This document shows, piece by piece, positions 35,544 through 48,228 of a stretch of 64,000 nt of DNA (positions are counted from its first letter, which is position 1; every line of letters begins with the position of its first letter). A program made the position numbers and the translations under genes. The DNA lies in NCBI GenBank assembly GCA_902806595.1, contig CADCXC010000013.1:310001-374000 (forward strand), given 5' to 3'. This DNA is from Pyrenopolyporus hunteri. Taxonomy: Eukaryota > Ascomycota > Sordariomycetes > Xylariales > Hypoxylaceae. The notes beneath the pieces are model-generated. The model made no database searches. It saw only the letters and a program-made list of their open reading frames with translations, and was not told the DNA's origin.

Positions 35544-37221
35544 TTAGGATTTCGTCTCTTCGTCCCAACCCCAGACTTGAGACAGGTATCGCTCCATGTT
35601 GACTCGCTTCGTTCGCATCTCCACCATCCACGGGTGCTCGAGCATTCTCCACGGGCTCGCCCGACGGGTTGGTTCCTTTTCGAGACTATTGGGTTGCTTG
35701 TTAGTATATGGACCTCCTGGGTCAGTGATGCTTGTGGAAGACTTACCAGCACTCGATGAAATACTTAAAGCTGTCACTCCAGAAGATGTTGGCATCTGGC
35801 TCGTCCTTCAGCTTCGGTATCGGTTGTCGAACAATGTACGTCAACAGATCGATCAAGCCCGCCCTAGGCTGCATCTCGGTTCCGTCGGCTGGGAAGGGGA
35901 ACCGGTGTTGGGCTACCTCGAGGAGTGTCACTCCCGTAGACCAGACATCCGACGTGATCGTATAACTCTGGCCGGTAATACGCTCCGGGGCCATGTAATA
36001 ACTCGTACCGATAAAGGTGTTAGCTTCGCCCTTGGTTCCGAAGTCACCCGAGACACCGAAGTCGCAGAGCTTGACTTCGCCGTTGCGGCAGAGTAGGATA
36101 TTGGACGGCTTGATATCTCGGTGGATAATCTTTTTGCTGTGGAGATAGGTCAGGCCGCGGAGGACTCCTTCGGCAATCTTGCCCAAGACCTTCTCGCCTG
36201 TTCGGCCGCCGAGTCTCTTAACCTCCTTGTAGATGCTGTCGAGGGATCCGCCTTCGCAGAACTCCATAGCGATGGAGATGGTGGCTGTAGCAGGGTCGCC
36301 AAAAACCCCGTAGTACCGACAGATATGTTCTGACGCGCACTCCTTATTGAAATTGATTTCGCGGAAGATTTGCTTCTTAACATCTGGGTCTGGGTTCGTC
36401 GTGATAACCTGGGTAAGGGGTGGATTAGCACCTATTTATCCTACCTCTTAAGATCGGATGAGAGTAGAGCGTCTAATACATACCTTCAACGCAAATACCG
36501 TCTTCCCGCCCTTCAATTTACAGCGCGTGACAGCGCCACCGGCACCCTCACCTAAGCTGCCTAATTCAATGATTCTGTTTTCTGCGCTCGCGATTCTCCA
36601 CCCGTTATCGTCGAGCTCTTCTACGTCGGCTGTCCTCGCCTTCTCTAGGGTCAGCTTATCGAAGCTGTCTTCGAGTCCTTGCGTGCTGCCGTCCCGCTCC
36701 ATCCCTATGCCTCCCTCGCTCCTTTCGGAATAGATAGAACCGACTGCGGAAATGGGGTCCGGCGTACCCTGCGGTCTCGAGCCGATTCCATATTGTGAAG
36801 CGAAGGAGAGGGCGGAGAATTGGGAGCCGGCGGATGTAGGGTTGCTGGCTCTGCCGTCGAGAGGCCCGAAACTGCCAGACCGCGAGTGCGCTGCGCTGCT
36901 TTCGCTGCCGCCGCTTGCTGACTGTCCCGGCTGAACTGACGGGCGGGGTTGTTCGTAGGGAGCGACGGTGCTACCCATCGGGGTGGCAACGTGGACTGTG
37001 AGTTGAGGTCGCGAGGGCTGGGCGGCGGCGCCTACCGGTTTGACGTTAGGGGATGGGGGGATAGCTAGACCCAGCCTCGGCGTGCGTGCGCCGCCGGGTC
37101 TGCCGCCTCCGAGCGCGGGGCGAAGAGGGCCTGGGGAGGACGACATGATGGGGATGGGTGCTGGTGCTGACGGAGGTGTGCCAACGGCGGCATCTAAGGA
37201 CGCTGCAGTCGAGGTCTTCAT
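35544..37221 (-). CDS. MAP kinase kinase of the cell wall integrity pathway (Mkk1/MkkA-type)
   Basis: Exons read on minus as 37221-36484, 36408-35747 and 35685-35544 join to 513 residues. Introns are 75 and 61 bp. Residues 1-200 are Pro/Ser/Gly-rich and disordered. The kinase domain shows the Gly loop GEGAGGAV (224-231), the ATP-binding Lys246 as the last codon of exon 1, HRDIKPSN with Asp344, and DFG at 362-364. TFIGTSYYMAPERI follows, and the domain ends PTRRASPWRMLEHPWMVEM. The long QHRFPFPADGTEMQPRAGLIDLL region is typical of filamentous-fungal Mkk1/MkkA rather than Ste7- or Pbs2-type kinases. It should phosphorylate the Slt2/MpkA MAPK downstream of a Bck1-type MAPKKK; that role is from family knowledge. 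The in-frame ATG at 37144-37146 (Met26, MSSSPGPLRP) is a plausible alternative start, being closer to the N-terminus I recall for homologues. The activation-loop spacing is unlike animal MEK. Confidence 0.95.
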
Positions 37222-39148
37222 GATGATGAAAGGTTAGCATCGCAAGCACACGTAGGGGGTGGAACCTTGTTGAACGATAACTATGGATAGAGGGGCCTAT
37301 GGGGAGGAGGAAGTATGCTAGAGTTGGGCGGGAGGCTCAATTACATTTTGGGCCACAGGCTCGGAAGCCTGAGAGGCATTCTCGTGATCGGGCATTTTGT
37401 ACTAGTTCGATATTCAATCCACGGATTGCACAGCAAGCCTATGGGTGAGTGCGTGTTCGAGGTGTAGTTTGCCGAGGAGGCGGTCGGGGATGCTGGAAAG
37501 CACACAAAGAGGGAATAAAAGGGCCGAAGCTAGCTGTATGTAACAGTCCGTCGACACGACTCGTCCAGGTATGCTCGAATAGAGTCACACAGCGCCGCGG
37601 ATAATATATTGGAGTGACGTTTTCCAAAATCCGTTGGTGGCACTAAGTTGGAAAGGAAGGGATTACGGTTTTATTCGGTATCGCACGAGGTAAATGAAGG
37701 AATTTCAGAATAATCCAGTTGGGACGGTGCGGAAAAGTGAGGTGTCGAAAATCGTGGATGGTCGTGGGGGAGAACCGGGGGAGGGTGGTGGTGGTGGAGG
37801 AGGAGTGAAGAGGAGAAGGTGGTGGCAGTGGTGGTGGTTTGCTTGTGTGCCGCGCGTAGTCGAAAATCTTCCCCCCCTGCAACGAGTGTTAGATGCCCAG
37901 CAGTCCAAAGCGAAGTCCGAGCAGTCAAAGAGGTAGATATGTGATTAGATATCGTCACTTTTCGTCTGGCTCATGCCCGGGAAGCGGAGAAGGACTTGGC
38001 CAGACAGACGACTAGGGTTTAAGGGAGGCGGAGGGAGGCAAGATTAGACCCGGATATATCGAGTCGTCGTTGGCAAATGTTGGCGAGCGTTAGCTTCGTT
38101 CTGCTAGAGCTTTGGGGCTTTATGGGGTTTTGAGTGGTGGCCGTGGCTTTCTGGTGCTTTTTGGTACCAGGTGAGGGACGGCAGCGGATAGGTCAGAAAA
38201 GAGAGTCTTTGCAGGGATCTGATGCGGGCTACTCATGCCAGCCCATGCCAGTCCCCTGATCCCCAGCGCCAAATTCCCTGTGGATTGGGCGACAAACGAA
38301 CAACGGAGCAATTGACGGACGAATCGATGTGGAACGTTTCGGTTGGCGTTGCTCTTGTTGCCGTCCGTCGGTTTTCTAACTGCTAATAAGTTGCTAGCTG
38401 CTGGTTGCTTGCAAGTTGTGAGCTGCAAGTTTCTTCTAGTCAAATGAATGTACGGCGCAGAAGACGGCCGTCGTACTATATAACCCGGCAAGGTCCAATA
38501 GTTTCTTGCGCGTACGTGCTGGGTGACCGTGTGTGTCTGTGTGCGAGCGTCGCTTATCGGGTGGATGTATTTGTATTGGACAGAGAGGTGGACGGGTACA
38601 AAGCAAGCGGCAGATATCCAACGGGAAATGGATACCGGCTAGATAGAAGGTAACTGTTAATGTAAATGTAAACGTAGATGTGTGTAATATCGAAAGAAGT
38701 GGCTGGTGGGGGCTTCTAAAACGCAAATGATAATAACTCCCAAGTTAAACAAGACCGGCCCGAGCCTAGACACAGAAGCGGCCCCCATAGACAACTTAGC
38801 AAAAGTGTCAGGTGGATGCGGGTTGCACTTTGGTAAAGTTTCGGATCTGAATACGAGACAGGCTGTCTGGCGGTTAACGATGAGAGGTGCGATGGGGAAA
38901 GAAACAAGCCACGATGACAGTGCAAAGTGTTAGGGTAGGTTAAGTTAGGTTCGGTAGGTAGGTAACCTGTAATGTAGGTAACCTGTAATAGGATAACTCT
39001 TTAAGTATGGGTATGGCGGTATTGCTGGAAGAGGACTAGAGAAGGGAATGGGCCATATGTAAGGTAAGTAAACGCCTAGACATGTGCTTCTTCTGTATGT
39101 GTACAATACCTCATCATACCATGTTAAGTCGGTAGATATCTACATACG

Positions 39149-39169
39149 TGTTGTGTGTGTGTGTGTGTA
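39149..39169. repeat. GT dinucleotide microsatellite
   Basis: About nine TG units in a row with one interruption at the 5' end. Confidence 0.85.
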
Positions 39170-39564
39170 TAGGTATATTACCTATCTACCACCTTATGTG
39201 AGGAATGTAGGCGTGTGTCAATATGGTATACGGTGCATATGGGGGACGAAACGATACGTAAGATAACCTATTCCAACCGCCTACCCCCTAGCTGAAATGT
39301 GACGGCGCCCCAAGTCTGAAATGATCATCCACACAAGATGGACAATCAAAGCATCGCTACACATACGAGAGGGGATTTGACGCACGCAAGGGGTAGGCTC
39401 TGAAGTCGTACAGTACAGTCTTAATGGTCGACAGATCGTCTCGGAGTGGTGTCCACTCAACTGGTCCCGAGGAATCAAATCGAGGAACCCCATTGCGGCG
39501 GCCATTGCGGCCATTGCACCTCTCCAACGAGGACCCCTGGCCAGCTTTGTGCTCGCCTTTGCCT

Positions 39565-39600
39565 GCTTGGCCGCTTGGCTGCTTGGCTGCTTGGCTGCTT
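39565..39600. repeat. 8-bp tandem repeat GCTTGGCT, 4.5 copies
   Basis: Four head-to-tail 8-bp units (the first ends CC) and a half copy. Confidence 0.9.
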
Positions 39601-40164
39601 CGGCCCCAGGGCCCTACCCACCTTTTGCTGATCCATCCTTGTTCCCGCCTCCACCACTCACGGGGGTGGATCTCGTCGTCGAAGAATGTTCTGACGAATG
39701 TTGGGATAGGTCCTATCATTGCTGACATGCCCGGACGTGTGTCAGATTGTATTAGGGTGATCATTGATGCGCCAGCTTCTCGGAGTAGGCGAGATTATCT
39801 CGAAATTTAGTCGGAAACCGGCACCGAGGAAGGAATAGTGAGGGAAGCATGCACACACGCACACATGTATGCGTGTAAGTATGTAAGTGGTACTCTGTGG
39901 TAAGCGTGGGTTGTGCCATGGACGGTGAGACTAACGCTCATCCATCTACACATCTGGGTAGGTATCTCAGGTATGGCGATGGTACCTTGTGTGGTATGCA
40001 TATATGTAGGTACTGACCGTATGAAACCCCCGACTTTTGGGGGAGGTTCGTTATCGCCTCTGTCGTATATATGTAAGCGTCTGTTTGTAAGTCCTGGCCC
40101 GAATACCCCAATTCTGTGGAACTCGGCACCATAGGGCATAAAGCCTCTCGTGGGCCTCGAGCCT

Positions 40165-40206
40165 GTTGGGGTCCAGCTTTTGGGGTGAGACAGCATGGAC
40201 CCCAAC
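40165..40206. repeat. Inverted repeat, 11-bp arms
   Basis: GTTGGGGTCCA at 40165-40175 pairs with TGGACCCCAAC at 40196-40206 over a 20-bp loop. A related TTTGGGGTCCAAAG sits near 40270. It is not next to a supported gene end. Confidence 0.6.
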
Positions 40207-41401
40207 TCTCGATGGCGACACGAAGCTGGAGTAGATTGGCCCGGAAGTCCATTTGGAGTTTCCTGCACCTTTGGGGTCCAAAGCTGTAAAAGGATGCGTG
40301 GTGCCCGATCACGATGCCCTCTCGCGTCGAACGTCAACGAGGGCCGAACGATGGTGGTTCGACGAAGGTGAGAAGAGAGAGAGATTGGACCGAGTATGAA
40401 TTTCGTGAATGTCTTTGCCGGCATATTCTCATTACCTACCTATCCTCGACGTGCCTTGTTCCCTGTCCGCCCGCGCACCGCCGCTCGCCTACATACACAT
40501 ACACATACATCTTGCCTACCTCGCTGCAAATTACAGGGCTCGTGAAATCGAGCTTCCGCTGTAACGATGTTTCGGTAAACCAACTTTGGCCAGGGGAAAT
40601 ATCGCGTATCGCATGCATGTGTGCCACAAGGATGGGAGATGTCTTCCGTCCTAAACCCTGTTCGAACTGCCAAGCGCCTGCGAGGAAAGGCGCCCATAGC
40701 TTAGCCGGAATCCTTTGAGGCGATATTTGCTCTGTTTGAGATTACCACAAGATAGGGCTGGAAGATCCGTGCTTATAATGAGGCCGCAGATTTTGCTGGA
40801 CACGTTATCCCCGGGTTTCAATTTAAACGGAGATTACTGTTATTTTCCTTGTTTTTTTTTTTTCTTGTTTTAAGAGGAAATTGGCTTATGTGTTGCAATG
40901 GTTAAAAGAGCTCGAGTTAGATAGATATTGTTGAAGAGGAAGAAAGGAAGAAAATGAATTGTCGAATGTGCAGCGAATGGGGCACGAGTATCCATACCTG
41001 GAGGTCTTGCGTGGAGGTACCTCGATATTTGTTTGGGAGTACTTTGTATCTATCACATTAGCACAGGTTACGCGTGTCTTGTAAGTACCTCCTAAGCTGC
41101 TAAGGGGTACGTACGTACCTATGTACCAAGCTATCTAGTAATGGAATAGTGCATTGCAAGAACAGCCGCGCGTTTACTAGCGTACATTTAAGGCGTAGCA
41201 ATTGATTGGCTGAAATTTTAGCCCTTCTCCACATCTCCATCCCTGTCCCGATTGGTCTTGGACTTCAACTTTTTTTTTTCTCTTTCGGACTTCACCAGCG
41301 CTTAGCTACCAGCTAGATCCAGATCCTCATTAATGCGCCCTGCTCGAAGAGGCATTGAATAACCTGCAGCTGCTCACGCTTTGACCGCGTATTATATTAC
41401 C

Positions 41402-43045
41402 ATGCCGGCATCCCTAACCGTGGCAGACGTAGCCGCTGAATCAGAATCCGGGTCGGATGATGAATTGGTAAACTCATCGTCGTTGCTGCACCGGGCCACA
41501 TCCGATGCAAGCGAGCCAGCTTCAGAGGCTGAATCCGAATCCGACTCGCTCGACAGTGTGACTTCTCGCAAGAGACGCAAGCTTTCTGCGGATCCAACTC
41601 CCGCTGCTGCTGGACTGAGTACATCATCCATAAATGTACCATCTAGGATCAAGCGGAAGAGCGCCGGCGTCGCGCAAACCAAGCCGCCACAAGATTCATC
41701 ACCACCACAAGCCCCTGTTAATATCCCGGTTGCCGCTCCCGTGGATCGTCACACAACTTTCGAATCTCTGAAGCTAAGGCCATGGCTTGTTCAGTCTCTT
41801 GCCAACATGGCAATCAAGCGGCCCACGGGCATCCAGAAAGCCTGTATCCCCGAGATTCTCAAAGGTCGAGACTGCATTGGAACGAGCAGAACAGGTTCGG
41901 GAAAGACGGTTGCCTTCGCCGCCCCGATTCTGCAAAAATGGGCCGAAGACCCGAGCTCTATCTATGCGGTGGTTTTAACGGCAACCCGGGAGCTGGCCTT
42001 ACAGATCTACGAGCAGTTCAAAGCAATATCATCGCCTCAGTCTCTAAAGGTGATATTGGTTACCGGGGGTTCTGATATGCGGCCGCAAGCCATCGCTCTC
42101 GCTCAGAGACCCCACGTGGTCATCGCCACCCCCGGCCGTCTAGCGGATCACATCCGCTCCTCCGGCGAAGACACCATAGGCGGTTTGCGGCGGGTAAAGT
42201 TCGTGGTCCTTGACGAAGCAGATCGGCTGTTGGCGGCCGGCGGACCCGGGAGCATGTTACCCGATATCGAAGAGTGCCTAGGTGTCCTTCCACCTTCGAG
42301 CCAGAGGCAGACGCTTCTGTTCACGGCTACCATCACCCCCGAGGTGCGCGCGCTGAAAGATATGCCCCCCAAACCCGGAAAGGAGCCGGCTTTCGTATGC
42401 GAGGTCGATACGCAAAAGCTTGCAGTCCCAACGACCCTGCATCAGATGTATATCCAGGTTAACGTTACGCACAAGGAGTATTATCTTCACGCTTTTCTCC
42501 TGACGGAAGCCAATGTCGAGAAGTCGCTCATCATCTTCTGTAACCGGACCTCGACAGCCGAATACCTCCACCATCTACTGCGGCTGCTCGACCACCGCGT
42601 CACATCTCTACATTCGAGACTACCCCAGCGTCAACGTGTGGACAACTTGGGTCGGTTCCGGGCGTCAGCAGCGCGTATCCTAGTCGCGACGGATGTTGCC
42701 TCGCGAGGTCTAGACATTCCCGAGGTCAGCCTAGTCGTGAACTACGACGTCCCCCAAGACCCCGACGACTACATTCACCGCGTGGGACGTACGGCCCGTG
42801 CGGGGAGGAAGGGCGACGCCGTCACCTTCGTCGGGCAGCGGGACGTGGAGCGCATCCACGCCATAGAGACCCGCGTCGGAAGGGAGCTGGAGCAGTGGGA
42901 GGAAGAGGGCGTCAACCTGGAGAGCAGGTTTATCCGCGATCACATGAAGGAGGTTGGCGAGAAGAAGAGGGAGGCTCTGCTGAATATCGAAGAGCATCGG
43001 GAAGTTGGCGGAAAGAGAAAACGGAAGAAGTTACGGCTCGAGTGA
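41402..43045 (+). CDS. DBP8: ATP-dependent DEAD-box RNA helicase Dbp8 (DDX49 family)
   Basis: A single exon encodes 547 residues from the ATG at 41402; the frame is open a few codons further upstream but without an ATG. Residues 1-110 are acidic and Ser-rich with a basic RKRRK patch. The helicase core has all motifs: Q region RPTGIQKACIPEIL, motif I SRTGSGKT (162-169), Ia variant TATRELA, DEAD (271-274), and motif III as TAT (308-310). They continue with SLIIFCNRTSTAEYL, ATDVASRGLDIP (from 429) and HRVGRTARAGR (459-469). The SRTGSGKT and FTAT variants fit my recollection of fungal Dbp8. Dbp8 is a nucleolar helicase for 18S rRNA processing in the 40S pathway, activated in yeast by Esf2. The C-terminus is strongly basic (GGKRKRKKLRLE), as in nucleolar proteins. 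Confidence 0.94.
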   Translation: MPASLTVADVAAESESGSDDELVNSSSLLHRATSDASEPASEAESESDSLDSVTSRKRRKLSADPTPAAAGLSTSSINVPSRIKRKSAGVAQTKPPQDSSPPQAPVNIPVAAPVDRHTTFESLKLRPWLVQSLANMAIKRPTGIQKACIPEILKGRDCIGTSRTGSGKTVAFAAPILQKWAEDPSSIYAVVLTATRELALQIYEQFKAISSPQSLKVILVTGGSDMRPQAIALAQRPHVVIATPGRLADHIRSSGEDTIGGLRRVKFVVLDEADRLLAAGGPGSMLPDIEECLGVLPPSSQRQTLLFTATITPEVRALKDMPPKPGKEPAFVCEVDTQKLAVPTTLHQMYIQVNVTHKEYYLHAFLLTEANVEKSLIIFCNRTSTAEYLHHLLRLLDHRVTSLHSRLPQRQRVDNLGRFRASAARILVATDVASRGLDIPEVSLVVNYDVPQDPDDYIHRVGRTARAGRKGDAVTFVGQRDVERIHAIETRVGRELEQWEEEGVNLESRFIRDHMKEVGEKKREALLNIEEHREVGGKRKRKKLRLE

Positions 43046-44405
43046 TTGTGCTCTCGGCTTGGTTATAGACGGTGGTCGGCAGAATTGCCTTGGGTAGGTG
43101 GGTGGAGAAAATTACAACCATCAAGTCGGTTTGGTATTTGCAGTTCGACCTCTGTCGTCATGATATTAAGGGGTTAGGCGCCTACCACTTGGAAGTCATT
43201 TACCATCATGGGCTTAATACGTATAAACTAACTTAACTTTGTTTTACTCCTATTACCCCTAGATACATGCGTTCTCTCCTCCGGATACACATACAAGATA
43301 ATCCCCCCTAGAGAACATTGTCTACCGCCTCTTTTCGCTAATTACAGATTACATCCAGTTCTTATTACTTCATCCCCTCCCCCCGTTAAGCCCAACCACC
43401 GACGCCATACACATGGGGACAACGGTTGGCCAGACGGAAAGAGTAATCTTCTCGAAGGCTGGGCCAAGCGGATACCCAGAGTCAACACATCGGCCCTTTT
43501 GGCGGATGGCCAGGCAACCCGTACCAACGGCCCGGGGTGCGATCATAGCGCAGCCATCGTGGAAGGGAAAAGGGGCCTTGATAAGGAGATAGTGGGTTAG
43601 ATCTACAACCTAATTAGGTACCGGATATCTAGGTAGTCCGAGCTTGGACGTATACGGGACGGGAGATTCCGATGCCGGACGGGGACTTGGCTGGCTGCAC
43701 GGATACGTCCGGTATCCGTGTAGCATCTAGAAAGGTAAGTACATACCTACCTAGGTACCCATGTAAGGGATAGAGATATGCATGGATGCGCTTCTGGGAA
43801 GTCGAAGAAGCCCTAGAATCTAGAATCGGCGTCCATAGGTGCTTCTGGGGCTGGATCCCGAGGACTCGGACCTGGGAATGCGGTGGCGCTCGCTAGACCG
43901 GCTGGCCTGGCTGACTGGCTGCGTCTATCGTGGGGTAGGATACGGTACGGTGCCTCTGCCTGTCGTAAGTATCTACCTACCTAGGTACCAATACATACAA
44001 TACGTATGTCTCATGCTACAATGCCCAGGCACCGGTGAAACCCTGGGGCTGAGATATCTACTTTATAGACCGATTATGAGGCGCCATCCGTGCGCAAAGG
44101 CTACTCACGGTCAACAATTGGGTCTAGATTAGGTACCTACCTAGGGATGGAGATAGGGATGAGAATGAGTAACTGGCTATCGAAAAGGCGGCATATAATT
44201 CGGGATATAGGGGAAGGGAGGGAGGGGCAGACTACATATTGAACTACTAGAACGGTTACAAGTCTCGAAGACTTCCGTTTCGGGACGGAAACGGGGTCTG
44301 CTAGTAAGGAGCACACGGACGCGGAAATTCTTTGTACGATACTACACGTCTCCTTACGTGAAATGAAGACTCCGCGTTGTGGCGTTCATCAAATCTGGCC
44401 CTGGT

Positions 44406-44426
44406 ACCTACCTACCTACCTACCTA
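44406..44426. repeat. TACC microsatellite
   Basis: Five TACC units in tandem. Confidence 0.8.
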
Positions 44427-47400
44427 AGTGGCATGCCAACGCCTCGTACCGTAACATACGAAGTAGTGTCAAGGTCCCTGACTTGGACCGTTTAGACTTG
44501 CCCGCTGGTACGGTACGCGAGCTCTGACCTCCTCCTCTCACCGTCGGCACGGAAGGGGGGCTTTCTACCTATGTGGTACATAGATGTGGTGGTGTACAGC
44601 GTCCAATAGAGACGCCTTCTAAACGCCGAGGCTTGCTCGGAAGTACGTTCATCGTGTACCACGGCTCGAAGGGCGCGCTTTGGCAACATGCCTGTGGAGA
44701 TATGACCAGTCGCTCGCAATGTGGTCAGAGAGGGCCCCGTGTGTCTTCTTGGGAGGTGTTGATGAGAAGTACGAGTGGATAATTCATATCTGCGTCGGGT
44801 ATCTACCTATCGTCTGTGTATGACATGCACCCGGGTACTTGCACACCGCAAAGATGCGGATTCTTATGCATAGAACACCGCGTATTTTTTCTAGAAGCAT
44901 TGATTTACGGGGGACCCCTTGAAACCCGAGGACTCGGGCCTGGGACGACTGAAGGGGGGGAGGTGTGTGTATGCGTGCGCCGCTCTGACTAAGCTGCCCG
45001 ATGTGTCAAGTTGTTGATCTCGCAGACTCTTGCCCATATCTGCCATGTACGGAAGCCCCTCTTAGCCTATTCCCTATCTGGTGCTAAAAGGGTCGCGAGG
45101 TAATACCAGTGCGACGGACGGGTTCTTGTCCATTGGATGACGTGCGCAGGGGAGAGGGCATGGAGGTGGCTTACGCCCCCGAATTTATTTGTCAATGGGG
45201 AAGCTCTTGCCTGGCCAACCAGCTCGTCAGAAATCGGGTTGGACTAGCTTTGTAGCTTGGTGTGAGGGCGGAGATGGATGGATGGGCTCATCGTTTTCTT
45301 ACTCATTCAGGATGCCCATGTATGAGGCACATTATGAATATCGTACGGGAAGCTACGGGTGCAAAATGACAAGTATGCTATCGACAAGCACATGACGGGA
45401 TAGTTCTGTGGATCGTCACTTTTTTTCTCAACTTCCAGGTCGGCTTTTCCACTGTGTTAGCTGTTGGTACCAATTAGCTATTACGATGTGCTCAGGAACC
45501 AAGCCATCACATTCCACGACCCCTGTCTGCCGTAAGCCCGCCCAATGCTGGTGCTGGACCCTTTGGAATTACAATGCCCGTGTGTCTTCGGGATACGGAT
45601 ATCCCGTCCTTAGAACGGTAATCTCCTACGTACCTAGATTACCTCAGATAGCTCGATTTTCCCTGAACTGTAGCTCATGTACGATTTGGCCCAGAAGCCT
45701 GGGAGGGCTGGGGCCGGGATCGGTGCACGCAACCCTGCTCGTATGTAAGAATGTATACCATATATTACTTACCTGACGGTATATGGATAAATGTGTTGGA
45801 GTTATCGAAAGAGGATAATGTATGTCTTAGACGCATACCATTTTGTATCATGCCATACCGTTCAATCTCCGCTACTCTGACATAAGAAACACAAACGAAC
45901 TGGTGGGACCTGCTGGATGAGGGCATACGAGAGCCGAAAAGGGAAATTAGCTCTCGGAAGCGTGTTCTGGATACGAATTGCTTGATCCTATTGGGAAGAC
46001 GATACAATGGGAAGCTGGAAGCAGAATGCGAACTCCCCGAGCTGGTCCGTGACTGATATCCACTTGTAAGGCCCGAGCCAGTGTCCCGAGGCTCTGGATG
46101 ATTGTCCGGATAGGTGGGACGCCACAGCTTACATCTTTACATCGACTAAGTGGTATATGGTGCACAATCGATAATTGTGCAAATTACGGATACCTACCGC
46201 ATGACTCTACATTGTAAATAGTGTCTGTACCTAACCGCCTATCTGCCTTTCTTTAAAAAAGCAAAGAGAGAATAGAACTCCACACACCCGAAACGGATCC
46301 TTAGGATACGAATTCCGCTCTGGGGTAACAAATAATCCATGAATCCTTTTTAGGAATAACAAAGAGTAGGGAGCTTATCGAATTATTGATAGCTTGTCTG
46401 TATACGGTAGGTCCGTACGTCGAGTTGATAATCCGTTACTGCGAACGGTTTAGCAGCTCTCGCAAATAACTCACAAGCTGCCGGATGTGTAATCATTGTG
46501 ATTACTTATCAAAGAGGGTTCTGCTTACAACTCCCACGCCCACGCCCACGCCCACCAACGTATCGACTACCTAACGAGTGTAACGGCTGTATTTTGTTCT
46601 ATTTGGGGGCCACACCCCCCTTGCTTTGACTAATCAGGACGGAAGTTTACCTGCCCGGTTGAGCACGCTACATAAGTCTCGCGCGTGCCTTGCAAGGTTC
46701 CGTGTGGGTGTGGTACCCTGTCTCACTGGCCGAGCCACGTGCGGAGAGACCGGGGGTTAGAGACTGACCCCCATGCCGTCCGTCTCGCTATCTCGTCCAA
46801 GTGCCGTTGTAACTGTATGTTAGTCTAGTTTAGTTTGCTTTCTAGGAACGAATGATATATACAGTTTAATATATGAGGATGAAGTGTTCACTCCTAATGG
46901 AATTCACCACCCACTTCCCTATCTTATATATGACATCTTTAGGCGGATCACGATCCCTCTCACTACTATGTACTTACAACGCGGGACATGTGCTAGCTGG
47001 CTGCCAGAAGAACCGAGACATGCGTACGTATACAGTGAGACACTTGACTTTCCACCCCGCTATCACGCGAAGGGGTCAGATAAACACGAGCGTGTCGGTC
47101 GTTGCATTTCAAGCGAGTAGACCTTCGGCGGCACTGGTTTATTTGATTCGGCCGAGATGGCTGCAAGTGCATTGAGGAAAAAAAAAGTCTATGCATTCCT
47201 ACAACTGCAGTTTCAACGTTAGTGAGTAGCTAGTATGCGTAAGATTCTGCATTAGATAGGAGTGCAGCAGCATCGTGCGTGAGCCTTGGAGTTTGCTCGA
47301 CTTGAATCTCTGCGGCTGGCCCGGTTGTCCTGATGGCAGTCCCCATCGGCCAATCTGGAAGTACTATTGGCGGTATGTAACTGTTAATTTTCAAAGGAGA

Positions 47401-48211
47401 AAACTGGACTGCCGGATTGTGTAATGGGGTTGCAACGCAGGCACCATGGATGCCACGTTTTTTTCTGTGCGAAAGGGAGGGTTGCACGTAAGAATCCTCC
47501 GCGCTCTTATTCACCAATAAGCGTAGCCCGGTTCACATAAGCATCTGCGCTATTGATTGGCACGGAGTAAATAGGAGGATTCTTGACGTCCTTTCGTCAT
47601 GTAGCGCTCGTTATGTGGTAGCGCTAGAGAAGGTGCCGCATCTGTGCGAGATAGGGGAAACTTGGACGTCTGTGGTGGTACCCCTCAAGAACGAAGAGGG
47701 TTGGATGCGAGGGACTCTATCTGCTGGAAGAATTATCGTGTCAGCTCGCCTGCATGGCTCGCATGGAACGTTAAGGGCTATGGCTCTCCCACGACCGAAG
47801 TTTTGGGTAGCATCGGGGGCTGAATGTTGTATCAGATCCGCTCTTCGACTGGCCGATGCTGCAAGTTGACTGGCTGGCTCGTCTCCAGCTGCTGCAGATC
47901 CCACCACGTGTATGCATGTGAGAGAAGCCTTCTGGAAGGTTTTCTCGAAGGTCCCAGGGTCGCAATCGAACATTGTTCTCTGCAACCCTCCAGCCATTCT
48001 TGGACTCGCAACAACTCGCTGAGCAAGGTTCTCAAAGTACACACATTCCTTTCATGGAACCGTGACATGGGCCAATTTAGACGATGCCGTATCCGTACAC
48101 GAAGCAGCACCAGAAGAATTTCTTTTGCGAACTTCCCCTGATCGACTAGTTGGATGGTACGGTATGCGATGAAAATGTCCTCAGAGGGCTTGCCAAGCCA
48201 TTGGGCATACC

Positions 48212-48228
48212 GGGGGGGGGGGGGGGGG
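48212..48228. repeat. Run of 17 G
   Basis: Uninterrupted guanines on the + strand. Long mononucleotide G runs are rare and could support G-quadruplex formation; the length may also carry sequencing error. Confidence 0.9.

Larger units (their letters stand above)
37222..41401. other. Intergenic between MAPKK and Dbp8 starts
   Basis: A 4.2-kb divergent interval. The MAPKK side is rich in C/T on the transcribed strand (about 37640-37930), as in fungal promoter/leader DNA. Elsewhere there are GT and GGTA runs, an 8-bp GCTTGGCT array (39565-39600) and a hairpin (40165-40206). Frames of up to 205 codons (for example 39807-40424, minus) overlap equally open frames on the other strand and show no motifs. 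Confidence 0.5.

Noticed and set aside
38120..38491. Minus-strand frame of 123 codons
   Set aside because: Repetitive Ser/Pro/Arg composition with no motif, no splice partners, in the MAPKK-Dbp8 intergenic region.
39357..40424. Several overlapping frames on both strands
   Set aside because: They are open simultaneously in opposite directions, contain tandem-repeat DNA (39565-39600) and show no recognisable protein features.
41381..41401. Dbp8 start upstream of 41402
   Set aside because: The upstream extension contains no ATG; it begins at TTG, which is not a plausible start here.
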